DNA from: Prinia subflava
Taxonomy: Eukaryota > Chordata > Aves > Passeriformes > Cisticolidae
Direction: 5' to 3'
DNA: 64,000 nt
Assembly (NCBI RefSeq): GCF_021018805.1
Contig: NC_086249.1
Span: 75,914,472-75,978,471, forward strand
In this document: in pieces, positions 1 to 14,100 of the stretch
How positions within the stretch are numbered: the stretch's first letter is position 1
How the letters are laid out: every line of letters starts with the position of its first letter
Notes under the pieces: generated by a model
Told to the model about the DNA's origin: nothing
Databases searched by the model: none
Seen by the model: the letters and a program-made list of their open reading frames with translations, nothing else
Position numbers and translations under genes: made by a program

Positions 1-3000
1 TCCTCATCATTGCTAATAATTTCATCTAGTAATATTCAGGGGAAAAAAATCAGAAGCGTTTCAGCTGGTACCTGAGTTTGTGAATGCTTAAATTAAGGAA
101 GCTCAGAAGTGAAGGGTATGTTATCAATAGTAATCATGTTAATAGATGTGATTGCTGATGGATGTGGCTGATGGCCTTGCAAATATTGAGTAAAATGCTC
201 TTCTTTCCCTTTTTTTTTTTTTTAATATATTGCTTGGCACAGCTATCAATCTCATTTTTCTGAACAGGTTTCAGGGCAGTGTGGTCTCTGTGACATTGAT
301 GTGGTGTAATAAGGCCAATGTAGCTTCCACAGACCACGGTGCCTCTCAGTAAAGCACCTCCCACAGCACATCTTGCTGTGCTGCTCCTTAGTAATGACTG
401 ATCCACTCCAAGAGAGCTGCCCACCAGCTGGTATCTGTTACAAATGCTGATACAGCCCCTGCTAAGCCAGTTACAGGGTTTGGGTCTGTTCTCCCACTTC
501 ACAATGTCACAAAAACATAGGTAACCAATATTCAGGGCATGAGAAACTGCCCCTTTGCCTGTGTGAAGGGGCAGTGCAAACAGCAGCGTTCAGATAACTA
601 GGAAAAAAAAGCAAGGTCAGCTCCACATTCCAGCAGACATGCAATGAGCTGAGTCTGTTAGTTGTCTGCTAAAAGGACTCTAGATGACTGTGCAAGATCT
701 GAACTTAATGAGAAAAATCCCATCCTTGGGAAATGCAAGTATTGCAATCACTTGGGCTTATGACTCAGGGATTTTACACTGCAAGTGCAGAGTACTCTGT
801 CATCTGGTTCCCCACATTCTGCCATGGGTGTCCATCTGCAGGCAGCATATCCTTCTTAAATCTGTCTTGCTTAAATATTTTGTGTAATAGTGTATCAAAG
901 TGCCATTTACAAACAACCTGAGAGTTCTGCTATTGACAAGATTTTATTTTGAAGCCATTTTAAGATACAACTAAACATATCTTCTTTTTCCCCAGAAAAT
1001 ATGTGCTTACAAAAATAATTATTCCTCCCCAGCTCTGAAGTGTGATAACACAAATTGCAACATTGCAAACTAAAATAATTTCATTAGGAAGATAAGGCGT
1101 ATCCATCTCTCTTTTTTCGGCACTCTGAATGACTTTAGCACAGCAATGAGGTATTTCTCTCCCTTTTTCCTCCACTCCAGTCACCAAGTATTCAACACAC
1201 TTGCAGCTAGATCAAAGGCAGCCAGATGATTCAAAGATTTATAGTATTACTTAGTGAGGGCAAGTGCGAAAGTCAAATGGTAACTTCCCGAGAGACTGAT
1301 TGCTCTGAACTGCAGCTAATACAATTCACTGACAGAGACTTATGAAGATATTAGTTCACACCAGGGCAAAGTAAAACTGCCACGTGGTCTCCAGTGTTAT
1401 TACCAAACCCCTACCAACACTGCTGGCAAGTTGCCATTCAGAAATCTGGCTGTTTTCAGCATCCATGGAGCCTGGTATTGGCCACCTAAAATTTCTAGGA
1501 AATCGTGGGTTTCGCTGTGTTTATCATTGGTACTGGGTTTTCATAACTTGAAACGGTGAAGGGCTCTGTCTGGCATTGCATGGCCATTTCACCCCTTCAA
1601 AGCCCTTCTGCAGTTCCATTGTTCACAACTCCATTCAATCACTGCAGAGGCAAACTTACTGCCTCTCCATGAAGCCAATGTGTCTCTGTGGCATTTTGCT
1701 CCATCACACCACGGCTGGTGCCAATCTGAGTGCAGCTACTGTCACTAAATGGCCAGCTGAAGCTGCTGGTGGACACACTGCCTGCACACAGGTCTGCACC
1801 CAGCAGCGGCCTGGGGCTGTGCTTTGAAGAGGAGATACATGCCTCATTCCTGTTGTGCACCAGCTTATCACAGGGCTCAGCATCCCTGCACCCACTCCTG
1901 AGACTGCTTCTCCTTTCCTGGCCTTCAGCTGAAGGCTGGGTGGATGGTCTCACCATTTGCACCAGGGCTCAGCTTGGCCTTTCCCTTTAGTGAGCAAAAC
2001 AGGAAACTCCTACCTTTTTCTATTTCAGTTTTAGGATATTTTTTTTTAACAGGCCAGATGGAGAGGGAAATAAAGGGAAGGGTTGAACATTTGTTTTCAT
2101 TTAATGAGTTTTGCGCTTGCCCTAAGTCTGCTCAGGAGAAAAACCCTTGCAAGCTTTAATTTATACAGTAGCAATAAGGGAAGTTATGGGGAGTGGAGGA
2201 AGGGTGAATAATTCTGTTGTAGCCTTTCTTCCCTTACAGAAATGAAATGTACTGAGATTGTGGGAATGGCTGTTGTCCTCTGGGAGCTTTAATTCTCTGC
2301 AGTATCACTCAGTCCAGAGAAGACTAATAGCTGAAGGAGTCCTCCACTGATCACCTCATTACCCTTCAAAGACCATCGAGGGAATAAGGACCTCTGGAGG
2401 AGTGTGAACCACTATTTCCAGGTAGACGTGGGGAGTTTCATTTCACTGTGATGCAGGTTTTCTATTTTCTTACAATAAAAAATAAAGTGCCTTGATTTGC
2501 AGAGACTTCCCTGCAGCTCTCTTCTCAAGAACTGCAGGTGCTCCTCTCAGCACAAACCCACCCTGGTCTGTGTTCGTGTCTCTTCATTTATTCCGGCCAC
2601 TTCTTGCTGTGCACCAAATTCTTCCTGCTCAAGCTTAGAACAGTGATTTTTACACCCAGTGATGAGACAAAAAAAGGAGCCTTATCACTGAATATGTTTG
2701 CTCTAGCCCTGTCTCCCTGGATAACAGCTATGCAAAACAGAAACCTATTTATTCCCTGTTGCTGCTATACAGTCTTTACCCTACTTTGCATTTTGCCTGA
2801 GAGAGTGAGTCACAAAGATAGCACCTCCCATTCTTTCCCAAATAACCTCACAAATCAGACCCTATTTTCTGAAGCAGAAGCAGATTTCTACCTTGGCAAA
2901 ACAGACAATTTAGTGTCCTAGGGTGATGGTTTGCATCCACACAGAGCTGGCACAAGAACAAACAGGCCCTTTAAGCCTTCAGAACAGCCTTAAGAAGGAC

Positions 3001-6000
3001 TTGAACTGTTAGAAGAAAAAGCTGTCAGAAATAAGTGCTGGGACTTCTTCCTCACATCCAAGACATCAAGCTTGTGAGAATCCCATCTCACAAGTCCTTT
3101 TGCCAGAGGAAAGGAATAAACCCTGAGGAGTTCAGTTAAGGAAACCCTCACATTTAATCCTGACCTTACTGAGCAGAATTAGACCGTAAGTGAAGACTTT
3201 TCAATTAGCATCTCATTAATGGATTGGGTGACACTGACAAAGGGAGGACCAACAGCTTGTTTCATGATCTCCCAAGGTTAGCTGGGTTGTTTCACTCAAG
3301 GATCAGTCACAATGAGACAAAGCCCTGTACCTGTGACATTAATGCCGAAATACAGCAGCGTTTCATAGGGACATTAATACAGTAGGGATAGCCTTGCAAA
3401 AAGAAATGGGAAAAATAAATAAATGTTCAAACTCAGGCAAAAATTAATGAATAGTCTTGAAGCACCAGACTGCGTACCATTTATTCTGTTAAACATTCAG
3501 CAGTGATTTCTCAGTGTGACCTCAGCCAAAGACATACATTGCAAAACACGGGCAAGATTACCAATTTTTCAGAGCCTACTCTTCATGACAGGTTAAACCA
3601 TAATTTCGCTGTAATTCATTCCGTCACTGAAGTTGCTGACATTTATGACTGTGCTTGGAAACGTTGATATACCCAAGGATTTTGCAACATTACCTTTGAC
3701 GTGCTGAATTAGTTCATTGTCTCCTTCCAAAGTGAATCTGGGATGCAGTGGATGAGGACACAGCAGCTGGGGGTTGTGTGATGTCAGACAAGAGCTGTAC
3801 GAGAAATCAGCCACTCAGACCCTCATATTCTCTTAACAGTTATTGGGAACCCCTCTTTAGCAGTTCCCCTTGCATTAAGGGAGAAAAAAAATGCCTATGT
3901 TCGTCAAAAATTACATTTAACTGTAATACAGCAGAGATATGGCAAGTGTACGGTGTCAGCATTAATATTACTGTAGATGTGAATTGTAGGAGGAGACCTC
4001 AAGGAATTTCTACCTGTGTAGATGACGTTGTGTACTATCCCTATGGTAGCTGAGAGAAAAATAAAAGCCCAATGACTAAGTAGACAGGGGTTTTTGTACG
4101 AAAACAGGGAACAGAAGAGGCATGGACTGCTCTTTGCAGGTCTCACATGGAGAGCAGTAAAGACCCTTACATGTCCATCTGGTCATGGTCAGGGAAAGGC
4201 ACTTCCAGCAGCCACTCTTGAGTGCACAGTCTGGCTGCACCTCTCATTTCCTCTTCCAAAAGGAAGAGACCGAAAGACACGTTGAGGCTGGATCAGACCT
4301 GCTGGCCTGATGCCAGAGAGCAGCTCCAGGTGTGTTTAATTCAGGTGTAACATCAATGTCCTACCTTGTTATGAATATCACGTTATGCCTATCAGTGACT
4401 TGCTGTGTTGAGTCTGACTATCCGGAATTTATTCTGACACACCTCTGCTGAATGACGAGGTCTTTAGAAAAATAAACTACAGGCCATGCTGCAAACTCTT
4501 TCTATACTTCCACCGTAGCTTTAATAGGATATTTTGAAACATCATAAATGATGGTTTATTTGCCCTGAATCTCGTTTTGCACTTCTTAATCAGCAGCTCG
4601 AATTCTACGTTTCTCTGATGAGACTGGCACGTGGGTGAACTGTAATGCTGCTGGGTATTGCCATTGATAAAGTCTTTTATTGGGCCTGCAATTAGCCCCC
4701 AAGTGAAAATGAGCCTTTCCCAGTGTTCCCTCACTATAAATTACAAAGTTGCATTTTATTCAGGACAGAAAAAAACACAGAGGATTACATGGGTAAATTA
4801 ATATCGCTTTATCAGCAGCAAATTTGTTGTTCAAGCCACTTAGGTCTAGGACTGGAAATTCCTGTTTAATTATAATCCAGATGTTCTCACGGCCCTCTTC
4901 CCCTCCGGCACAACTTGACAAGTGCTGCACAGAGGAAATGGGGTTCTGCAGTTCTCAGGGTTGAGATGCTCCTTGGAGAACACACTGGGAGAGGTGCTCT
5001 GCGGAGAGGGAGGGTGGGGTGGATCTCAGGTCATCCTGGGGATCACTTTAATCAAGGCAAGCTGTAATCCTGAGCCGAGAGGTAGTTGCCAGGAAGGGGA
5101 GAATAAGCAACTTCTCAGCCCCTCATGGGAGTTTGCCACCTGAGCTACTGCTGTCTCCTGAAATGCTGCTCCAGCACTGCACCTGCCAACCCACAGGGAG
5201 ATCTGTGGTTCACAGAAATGCAAGGGGCATCCCCAACCCCTCCAGAGATGTCAATATGACTTCGGTTTTACTGGCACTCATACTGCCCTGCTTACTTTCC
5301 CTTCTACTTTTTCTAGGATATCATATGTATTTTGTTGCTGAGAAAGTGACTCAAATGCATATTTCAGTTCCTATCAGTCTAAATGCTAATTTGTCTCTTT
5401 TAAGCTAAAATCCCTTCACCAAAAACCTTCGAATTCATAAATGACCTGTAAAGAAAAGGGTAAAAATACCATGAACAAAGACTTCTAAAGACATACTCTG
5501 TACAAAGTATATTGAACTCATTGGCACAGAATGCTGCAGGAGTCAAAGATACGAAGTGGATGTTTTGTGCATTGAAACAACTTAGTTTATGACACACCTT
5601 GTTTTTTCTCCTTTCTTATCTGTCCACATATTTTTCATTTTCTTTATAAAGGCTAACCATTTGGGGAAATTTTTTCACTTGAACATTTTAAAACGTTCTC
5701 TCAAAAGTAGGATTGCCAAGTGTTGTGAGATTTATTTTGAAGGTTATTCAAATCTCTACAAAATCTTCACATGGATACGCCCATGGAAGTAGAACTTAGA
5801 AAAGAATCAAAATTTTAGATTCTTAACAATACTCAAAACTGCTTAAAGGTCTCTGCTAATAAAAAGTAATAGTCTCTGCTTGACAGAAACTAATTCCAAG
5901 CCCTCTGAGGTTAAGGATGAAGTTTGTCTTCCCATTTTGGCAAGGGTAAAGTCTTAATTCATTTCAATATTCTCCTTTTTCTCAGGCATGGTCTAATGAA

Positions 6001-8665
6001 GCTGTTCAGTGTATAATGTAAGTAAAAGAAACAATGGTGAATAAACACAATTATTTTTCCTTATTTAAAAGTAATTCCTGAAAAGTTCCAAGATTTAAAA
6101 ATACCACATCCTCCCTATAGATATTGTACATATATTTTTTCTTTTATAATATTTCCATAGATAGTCCAATCACTAATCACTTAAACTTTAGCACCTGTAC
6201 TTACTATTGCTTGTGTTTTTATAAGGATATAACATTAACAACTGCAGCATCTTCCTAAACACATCTCCCAAGTATGTAGTGATTTCCCTAATTCAGACAT
6301 TTAATTGTGGCACAATATGGAGTTCAACAGAAAAAATATTCAGTGTAGATATAAAAACACTATGTTGACAAGGTGACTAAGGCTGTGGGACACTGACAAA
6401 TCTTCAGAAGAGCAAGTGCCCAACAATTCATGTGAACAGGACAGATATTGAAAGGTCAGGTGTTACAGGCAGAAAGGAGTTTCTAAAATATATAACTTCT
6501 GCCTCTGGAATTACATTTCCAGTAGATCCTTCTACTTTGATCAGACATTGGATTGATTATGACAGATCCAATTTCTCTTTAATTTTAGCAAATTGTTTTG
6601 CCATTAGATTGTTAGACCAGAGGAAGATTCTGCCATCCAGTGGTGAAAAATTGCTCTTTAAGGTCACGGTTTCTACTAAAAATATATTCTACCTTTAATA
6701 AAATGAACATGTTTGGGCAACTGTAAAAACTTTTTCTTTTGTTCCTGGAAGAACAAAACAGTTGAGATAACATTTTACAGGGCAGTACATACACACTGGT
6801 AAAGCTGGTGGGGATGTCTGCAGACCCTTGTTGATAACTTGAGTTTGTTCTCTCTTGTTACACAGCTTAGGACACCCGTGTGCCATGCTTTTACAACCCT
6901 TGTGTGAGCAGGGGGAGTCCTGGGCTGTCACAGCCACAGGCCCAGAACAGAGAGGGTATCAGGTGTGGAAATTTTTTCTCCCCAGACAGGGAAGAAGCAA
7001 GACACGTGCTGGGCCTGCATCACCTCTGCCATTAGCTGTCTGACCACACTCACACTCTTGCTACAACAGCAGGCACTGTCAGGAATCAGTCTGGGACCAT
7101 TAAACAACGTGCAAACCCATATCACAGTATCCCAATAGTTATAATACCATTGCATCCCCATTTAGTAACCTCCATGACAAAAGGTAGAGTGGGACATTCC
7201 CTGCTTCTGGCACTGGCAGGGTGGAGGTGTGGTGAGTCCCCTCTTCAGCCTTTTCACATCCTACACCTCTCTTGTGCTCTCTCAGAGCAGTACAGCCCTG
7301 CACTGTTGTGTGTGAAGTGTGCCCTGTTGTACCCTGTGCTGAAAGGCCACGGAGGCTCTGCCATTCAGACTATAGTAATTAAGCAAAGAACCATCTTCAG
7401 AAAGCAGTCAGCAGCATTTCTGGGGTCAGCACTGGCACCCCATAGTGTCCAGGAGAGCATTAAATCAGCCCCTATGAGTCATGGGGTGAAAAATGTGGCA
7501 GAACACCTCATGAGCCTCCAGCTACCAGAGATCACTCTGTGGAGCAGGCCATGGCTGGGCAGGTCTCATTTTTCATATGAGAGACATGGAGGCTTTCTTG
7601 CAGAGCAGGTGATTCCTGAAGTAGGCCAAGCAGGTGAAATGGAGGAGATGAGCTGGAAGGATCAATGCTTGAGGTGACAAGAGCATTAATCAGAGCTGCC
7701 ATTGTATCTCCCAGTATCGGGAGAAGGCCCAGATCTCAGCTTTATTCCATCAGCAGAAGCAAATCAGTAGAGGGGTTCTATCCTGCTCCACAAGCACAGC
7801 ACAGCCCTTCCAGGCATGCTTCCCTTGGCAGAAAATACCATTAATTACTCCTCCAATTAGTCCCCACAACTCTTCCACCGCAAGAGGAGCTGTCAGAGCA
7901 GATGGAGTTGCCTTTGAGCTTTGGAGCAGACAAGGACTGCCCAAATCATTCTAGGACATGGCTGAGGGACACACAGAAGACCAGGGAGACCACATTATGA
8001 TAGCATTGGCCAGGAACTTGATTGTCTATCTGACTGGAACTGACATGGCCCTAAAAACACTTCCCAGGCCTGGAAAAGCATTTTGTTTTACTAGATCTGG
8101 CCTACTAGGCTCACTCATTTGCGATATTCCCAAGGGTCTGATGAACTAGCTCTGGGTCTAAAGTTTTTGAGTAAAGGATTGACAGGAAAATGCATTTAAT
8201 ACCCTTAAATGTATGAACCCTTAATATTTTAATATTTCATTTGCTTATCTTTTGTTTCACATCCTAAGAGCGATGACAAGGCAGCTGTGTCACTCTGCTT
8301 CAAAAAGCTTTGAGTATCACCATAATTATGCTGGAAAAATACTCAGAGGCATTTTGTGGTGGAAAATATCAGCAGCACAGGAGTATGGACTGATCAAAAA
8401 GTTTCTTCCATCAGGGGAAACAGGGACCTGTACCAATTCTTGTCTGAAGAAAGAGTCCTGGTGTCCCAGGTGAACTGTGAGCAGCAGTGATGGCACCAAC
8501 TTGCCCTCTACCATTTCCAGCACAGCTGCTTACCTCACAGATTAAGACATGTAAATTTAGGGGTTTTCATACATCTTTGAGGAGCAGGTGCACTGACCAG
8601 ATGAAGGCATCTATTTTATAGTGTGCTGGACAGTCCTCAGACTGCCTTGAGGAGAACTCTATAGC
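1..8665. other. Unique non-coding DNA, no gene seen
   Basis: I recognise no exon, RNA gene or repeat family here. A run of 14 T lies at 210-223. The longest open frame (7150-7677, + strand, 175 codons) contains no domain, signal peptide or motif I know, is rich in Leu, Ser and His, and has no splice-like or promoter context, so I treat it as chance. Base composition is AT-leaning with few CpG, as in bird intergenic or intronic DNA. Confidence 0.6.
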
Positions 8666-8669
8666 CAAA

Positions 8670-8870
8670 AATTAAGTTTATTAGTCAACACTTTCCTCTC
8701 ATGGACAGCCAGCATAGGTTCATGAGGGAAAAGCCCTGGTTAACAAACTCAATTTCCTTTTATGACAAGATTACCTAATTGATCAAGAGAAGCCAGCTGA
8801 TATAAACTTTTTGGATTTCAGTAAAACTTTCAATGGTATCTCTCAAAGAATCCTCCATTTTAGGACCAAT
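8670..8870 (+). mobile_element. CR1 LINE fragment, reverse-transcriptase region
   Basis: A short decayed piece of a CR1 non-LTR retrotransposon, the main LINE family of birds. Read on the + strand it matches the reverse-transcriptase part of ORF2: a stretch corresponding to the 'QHRF-M-GKALVN' block (about 8708-8745), then 'FYDK' (about 8757-8770) and 'INFLDFSKTFNGISQRIL' (about 8800-8850), which is the motif A region containing the first catalytic aspartate. The frame is interrupted and both ends are truncated, so it cannot encode an active enzyme. The same domain segment recurs at 10790-11165. Boundaries are estimated by eye and uncertain by tens of bases. Confidence 0.78.
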
Positions 8871-10789
8871 TGCTCTTCAATACCTTTCCCCAAAAGCCAA
8901 GGAGGATGTAGTGCATAAATTCATCAGACACGTCAACCACTGGGGTCCAGGGGGCAAATCCACCAAGCAGGTGAGACATAAATGATACAGAGCTGCTCTG
9001 CCTTTCCAAGGCAGGCCTGAAAGGCAGCCTCCATCTGGACAGTGCCTGTGGACTTGTTAAACCTCCATGTTAAGACCCTGTGCTTCACTTTGCAACAGCT
9101 TTCTGAGGTTTTCTTGTCACATGAAACCTCCCAAAACATTGATTGGGGGAGTGCTGAATTTGCTCACCTGTCAGTAGGAGAGCTGTAGGTGGGTGGACTG
9201 AAGACTGCTTGGCACTCTGAGGCAATACCTGTCAAACAAACTGTTTTTCAAGCCAAAATCGAACATTCATGTTGACTTGCACATGGACTAAATTTGGCTT
9301 TAGAGATGGCGAAGTGCCCTGCCAGAAAACTGATAGCACTTAAATTAAAAGAATGAGATTTCCTAGCTTCAGCATGGCACAGCTGTTCTCCTTCTGATGT
9401 ATTGAATCCAAGGGTTTGGCTTGGTTTTGTTTTGTATCCAGAGTTCAGCCTATATCTTCACTCCAGGAAGAAAAAAAGTACTGTGAGCAAATATGTAACT
9501 AAGCAAAGAGAAAACACAGTTGGACTATGTTTCCTATCCATTATCCAGGTAGACAGACAATAAATTTATGAAGGAACTAATTTTTAGATAGATGAAATTC
9601 TTGCCTCTACCGTGCTAACTTGGGAGACAGTTTCATTCACCAAAAGAGAGACAAGCACAATCTCTTCCTCTGCACAGAAGTAAATCTTGCTGAAGTAGAA
9701 AATGCTTTAAAAGTGAAGTGCATCTCCCAAAGACATTTTTGGCTGTAGGATTCATACTTTCCACAAGGTGCTGTTCTTACTGAGCCTTATTCCCACAACT
9801 TTATGCTCACAAGACAGGTTCTTTTGACTAAAGTTTTACACGTGCCTAATCAAGTATAGAATAAGACAGCATTTATTCACTATTTTTATAAAGCAATTAT
9901 GAATGACTCACTTGCATGTGATTTGTTCAGTAAGAATTATGAGACTTTTACTTCTGTTCTGGTAATGTGAGAGAGCTATGCTTTTTGATATATATTCATT
10001 ATCTTGGGAAGATTTGTTCCCTATGACAATGATGAAATACTTGTGTATTTCCATACCAAACATTTTCGAGGGAAAAGTGCCCTCTCACTCAGCTGTGAGT
10101 GGTGACCCCACTAACCAGAGTAGTTCAGCCACTGTCAGACCAGCATCAGATGTGAGCCTGAGTGCTGAGCACAGCCTGAGAAAACACAGCAAAAGATACT
10201 CATGGCTGAGTTTGGACCTACTTCATGCAGCTTTCCTTATCAAGCAAAAGGCAATGCAGCTCACCCAAGAAACTGCAGAAACAGAGTTTCTGCTGGCGGA
10301 TGCCATCAATGTCAGCAGAATTACACCCCCAGGGAACTTAAAACTTTCAAAGCAGTAGATATTTTCAAGGCTATTTTGAGAAGGTTTCAAAGGGGAACAT
10401 TATTCAGAACACTTGATACTCCCTTCTTCCAAGAAGTCGGGAAAATCTAAATTCCAGAAGTGGGTTATTTCCTCTTTAAGGGAAAATGAGCTGGCAGAGA
10501 CGCTGGATATCAGCAAGGGAAAACAGACAAAATTTGGTATTATTTTGTCTGAATAGCCTTCATGCCCCAAGGAATTGCTTTATTTCTGGACTACTAGCAG
10601 TGGAGTTAGATCAAATGGAATTTTTTAAGGATCCAAGTAGGAAATGCAAAATAATGGCCTGCTTAACACTCCAACAAAAGTTCAAACGCTCATCCTGCTA
10701 TCTTTGATGACATTGCTGTTTTACCAAGGGTGAGATACTGGAGATCAGAGGGTCCTCATTCATTCTAAACACTGTTTTGCCAGGAGCAA
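8871..10789. other. Unique non-coding DNA between CR1 fragments
   Basis: No repeat or gene recognised. An open frame of 126 codons at 9978-10358 (+) has no recognisable domain and begins in AT-rich sequence; I consider it chance. Some of the sequence just before 10790 may be a further eroded part of the downstream CR1 copy. Confidence 0.5.
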
Positions 10790-11165
10790 GTAGGAGGCTG
10801 ATATCATCATGAGGCCTCTCTCAATGATTTTTCAGCCTTGGGAATTGGGATCCTGGGAATCTGGAGAGGTCTCAGTTGACTGGAAGCTGGGTAACATTGT
10901 CCCAGTTTTCAAGAAGGACAAAACAGATGACCCTGGAAACTACAGGCCTCTCAGTCTCATTTCAGTGCCTGTTAAAATTATGGAGAAGATTATTCTGGGA
11001 GCTACTGAAGAACACCTGAAGGACACCTCAGTCATCAGTCACAGCCAGCATGGGTTCATGTCAAACCTAATTTCTTTTTATGACAAGGTAACCCATCTAG
11101 TTGATCAAGGGAAGGCAGCTGATGTCATCTTTTTGGATTTCCATAAAGCTTTCCATGCTGTACTG
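10790..11165 (+). pseudogene. CR1 LINE ORF2 fragment (reverse transcriptase)
   Basis: This is a truncated CR1 ORF2 that still reads open for about 120 codons from 10809. The translation shows family hallmarks in order: 'RPLSMIF', 'SGEVSVDWKLGNIVPVFKK' (fingers), 'DDPGNYRPLSLISVP' (the GNYRP block), 'SQHGF', 'FYDKVTHLVDQGKAADVIFLDFHKAF' (motif A with its catalytic Asp). The later motifs, including the YADD-type active-site box, are absent, as are the endonuclease domain and the 3' UTR, so it is dead on arrival or later truncated. Against the copy at 8670-8870 it lacks about 18 bases after 'HGFM', an in-frame loss that keeps the frame open. After about 11165 the similarity to CR1 stops. Confidence 0.9.
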
Positions 11166-14100
11166 CAAACCCGTGTAACTCACAGGGGTTATTGATAGCA
11201 CTAGTGACCATAAAGGAAAGGCCTCTTTCTTGCATGAGGCCCTGCACGTCTTTGCTTTATTATTTATCCACCCCAAGTTTTCACTGATTGAAGGACTTAA
11301 TTCTATACAGGCAAAAATAGAAAAGGCTTTGGTGTAAAAAAGCAGATCTGCTATCCAACATCAGTAATCTCAAGGATGGATTAGCCCACAAAGCATGCGC
11401 TACTTGCTTTTCCACCATTTGAACTAAAGGGAAAGAACACTTTCTCTGTAAGTGAAGAAGATCCTGACACACCGGCTAAATACTAAAAAAACCACAAAAA
11501 CAAAAACCAACCCTTCCCAAAAAACCCCACTGCACAACAACAAGAATATAAAATTTAGTTCTTTCACCAAACATGAAGGAGTTCTTTTTTATTAGTATGC
11601 AGGATAAGGGGAGGAATTTATTTGTTTCTGCATATGAGCTGATCAATTGTGAGAAGAGCTTGCATGTGAGAAAACTCTTTCCAGAGCAGACAGATGTATA
11701 TTACAGTTATGATAAACTCACAACAGAAGTGGCCAAAATATTGTGACAGTGAAACAAAATTACCCACACAAAACAAAACAAAAAACAGCAAAATCTCGAG
11801 CTATGTCTTTTAATCTTGAATTGTTGAAATGAGGCCATCTATCTTTTCAATATTATTTGGTTTAGTTAAGGTGGTGAAAAATTTTAAGTCTATGAATTAT
11901 GTTATACAAGAGGTCATATTATGCGTTCCCAATGTCCTTTCTGTATTTTAAATCTATAAATTTCTAATAGGACCATTGGTTTTCACAGACTGTTAACTTC
12001 ATGATAAACTCCCTGATGGGCCTCAAATTCTTCATGTTTGGTCTCAGGGGATAACATTGTCTGTATATTAATTTTGAAAGAAAACTTTCAGCTGACTAGA
12101 AACTGAAGGAATAAAAAATTTAAAAAAAAACCTACCACACACCAAAACAGTAAATCAGTTTCCTCTCTTGAGACCACTGCTCAGTCAAAAAGATAAACAA
12201 AAAATGGCTAATTCATGTAGCAGAGAGTGTGCTACCACAGAGAGTCAGACTATTCCTTTCTGGAAGAGAAGATACCTCAGACAAGGAAGCTAGGCAGGGA
12301 GAACTAGGCAGGCACAGAGGGTATTATCCAGAGTATCTGGGTGCAGCTACAGTACACAGCCTGTCTTGGGACCCCAGCTCTCTGATTCTTATTCTGATTT
12401 TCACAGTTGCATCAGTTGCAGCCCTTGACCAAAAATACAAGGTCACTGGTGACATTTTCTACCAGCATCTCTGAGCGTACAGAGAAAAAGGGGAAAGCCA
12501 TGCAGAAAACAGATCCCTGCCCTGGCTGTGTCCCTGTTCTCATGTTGTCAGAATGGTTGGACCCAGTAAAAGACCCAAGGAAAGGGGATGCAAGGAGAAA
12601 ACCTGGCAGTACTGCACCCCTTTGGCCAGAACAGAGCTATGAGAGATCTGAAATGCTGAAATATGGTCAGATTTGTGAGCAGGCTGCACCCACCTTTGCA
12701 GTGAGCAGGGAACACCATCCACCCTTCCCTTCAGACGCATTGCAGCAGTTAAAACATAAAAAAGCATTGGTTTGTAAAACCATCTACACTGCTAAAATAG
12801 TAATGCCAAACACAGTGCAGCAAAGCCTGCTCTAACCTTCTCTTCTCAAATGTTCTTCATTTATTAGGTCTTTGCTTTTTCATCTTCATGAGAAATATCC
12901 CCATCTGTTTTGTGGCAATAATTTTAGGTTTCTGTGTTTCGCTCCAAGGTGAAAGAAAAAAAGCAAACTATTATTCTGTTCACTGAAGACTAGAAAAATG
13001 GCAAATCTTGTAACAAACTCTAAGATTGAGATGAGACAAAATCAGTTTCCCTCTACATAAAAGATCGATTGGAAAAATAATCTTCTTAAAAGACCATGTC
13101 TGACACTTGCTTTTTTCATTTTCTGCAGTTCTCTTCAGAGACTTATTGTCACTGTGGTTGCTTAAGGTACAAGGACAGTGTCATTTGCCACAGAGTAGCA
13201 ACCCCTTTTATTCTGTAGAGCAAATTCAGTCTGCATAGATATATTAATCTCTTTTTTTCTTTCTTTTTCCTGGTGCCAACATGCCTGCTTGCTGAAGGAT
13301 TACACTTCATGCTTTGTCTTTATGAGACCATTTCTTGACTTATTGAGTAGGAATTTCTGTACATGTTAAAAAAACATTTCATTTTATATGGGTTAGCTGG
13401 AAATGTCCAGATGGGAATGAAACTCCTTCTTAGCCATCACCTACTGGGAGCTTCTTTTTTTTTATTTATTTTCTCTCAGCTTTGTTGCCCACTACATTTA
13501 ACATCAAAATTACTTCCTATTTCACCAAGTATTCTGCAAATAGACAGAAATTCCTTATGTGCACTATTTCCATGGCATTTATAAGGCTAAGAAGATGCAG
13601 ATGGGGGTGAACAACTTTCTCCAGCACAACATGGCCTGAAAATGCATGCAGTGATGCATCTTCCTGTCCTTGCTCCCTGATCCTCTTGCTTCACAGCCAA
13701 AGTGAACTTTGGAGACCTTCAGCTTCAGTCTCCTGGCTAGGTTCTTCAGGTTCTGACTGCAGTGGGAGATGGACTGTTTCATGTGATTTGGGGAAGATTT
13801 ATTCGGGATTGCTGGGAAGTTGTCTCCCAGTTGCTCAGCATTAGAGATGTTTCACTACCCCATATGTCTGGAACCATTTATGTGTTTGTTGGAAGCATCA
13901 AATGGAAATATGGACTCAGTGTTCCAGGAGTAGGGAGGTCCTAATAGACACAGGCTGAGAAATTGCATTGTAACAATTGCCTTGTTTTCCATCACATTCG
14001 GTTTCCATTACCTATAATTTGTAGAGGTAAATATAAGGAAGGTGCAGACATTTTATAAACAATGACAGCAGTTCTGAAGCCAGACAAGTGCAGATAATTC

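Noticed and set aside
7150..7677. Open frame of 175 codons, + strand
   Set aside because: No recognisable domain, signal or homologue by eye, and no splice or promoter context. A protein search and RNA-seq would settle it; a conserved hit would overturn this.
12407..12835. Open frame of 142 codons, + strand
   Set aside because: No domain or family resemblance, and composition varies along its length as in non-coding DNA.
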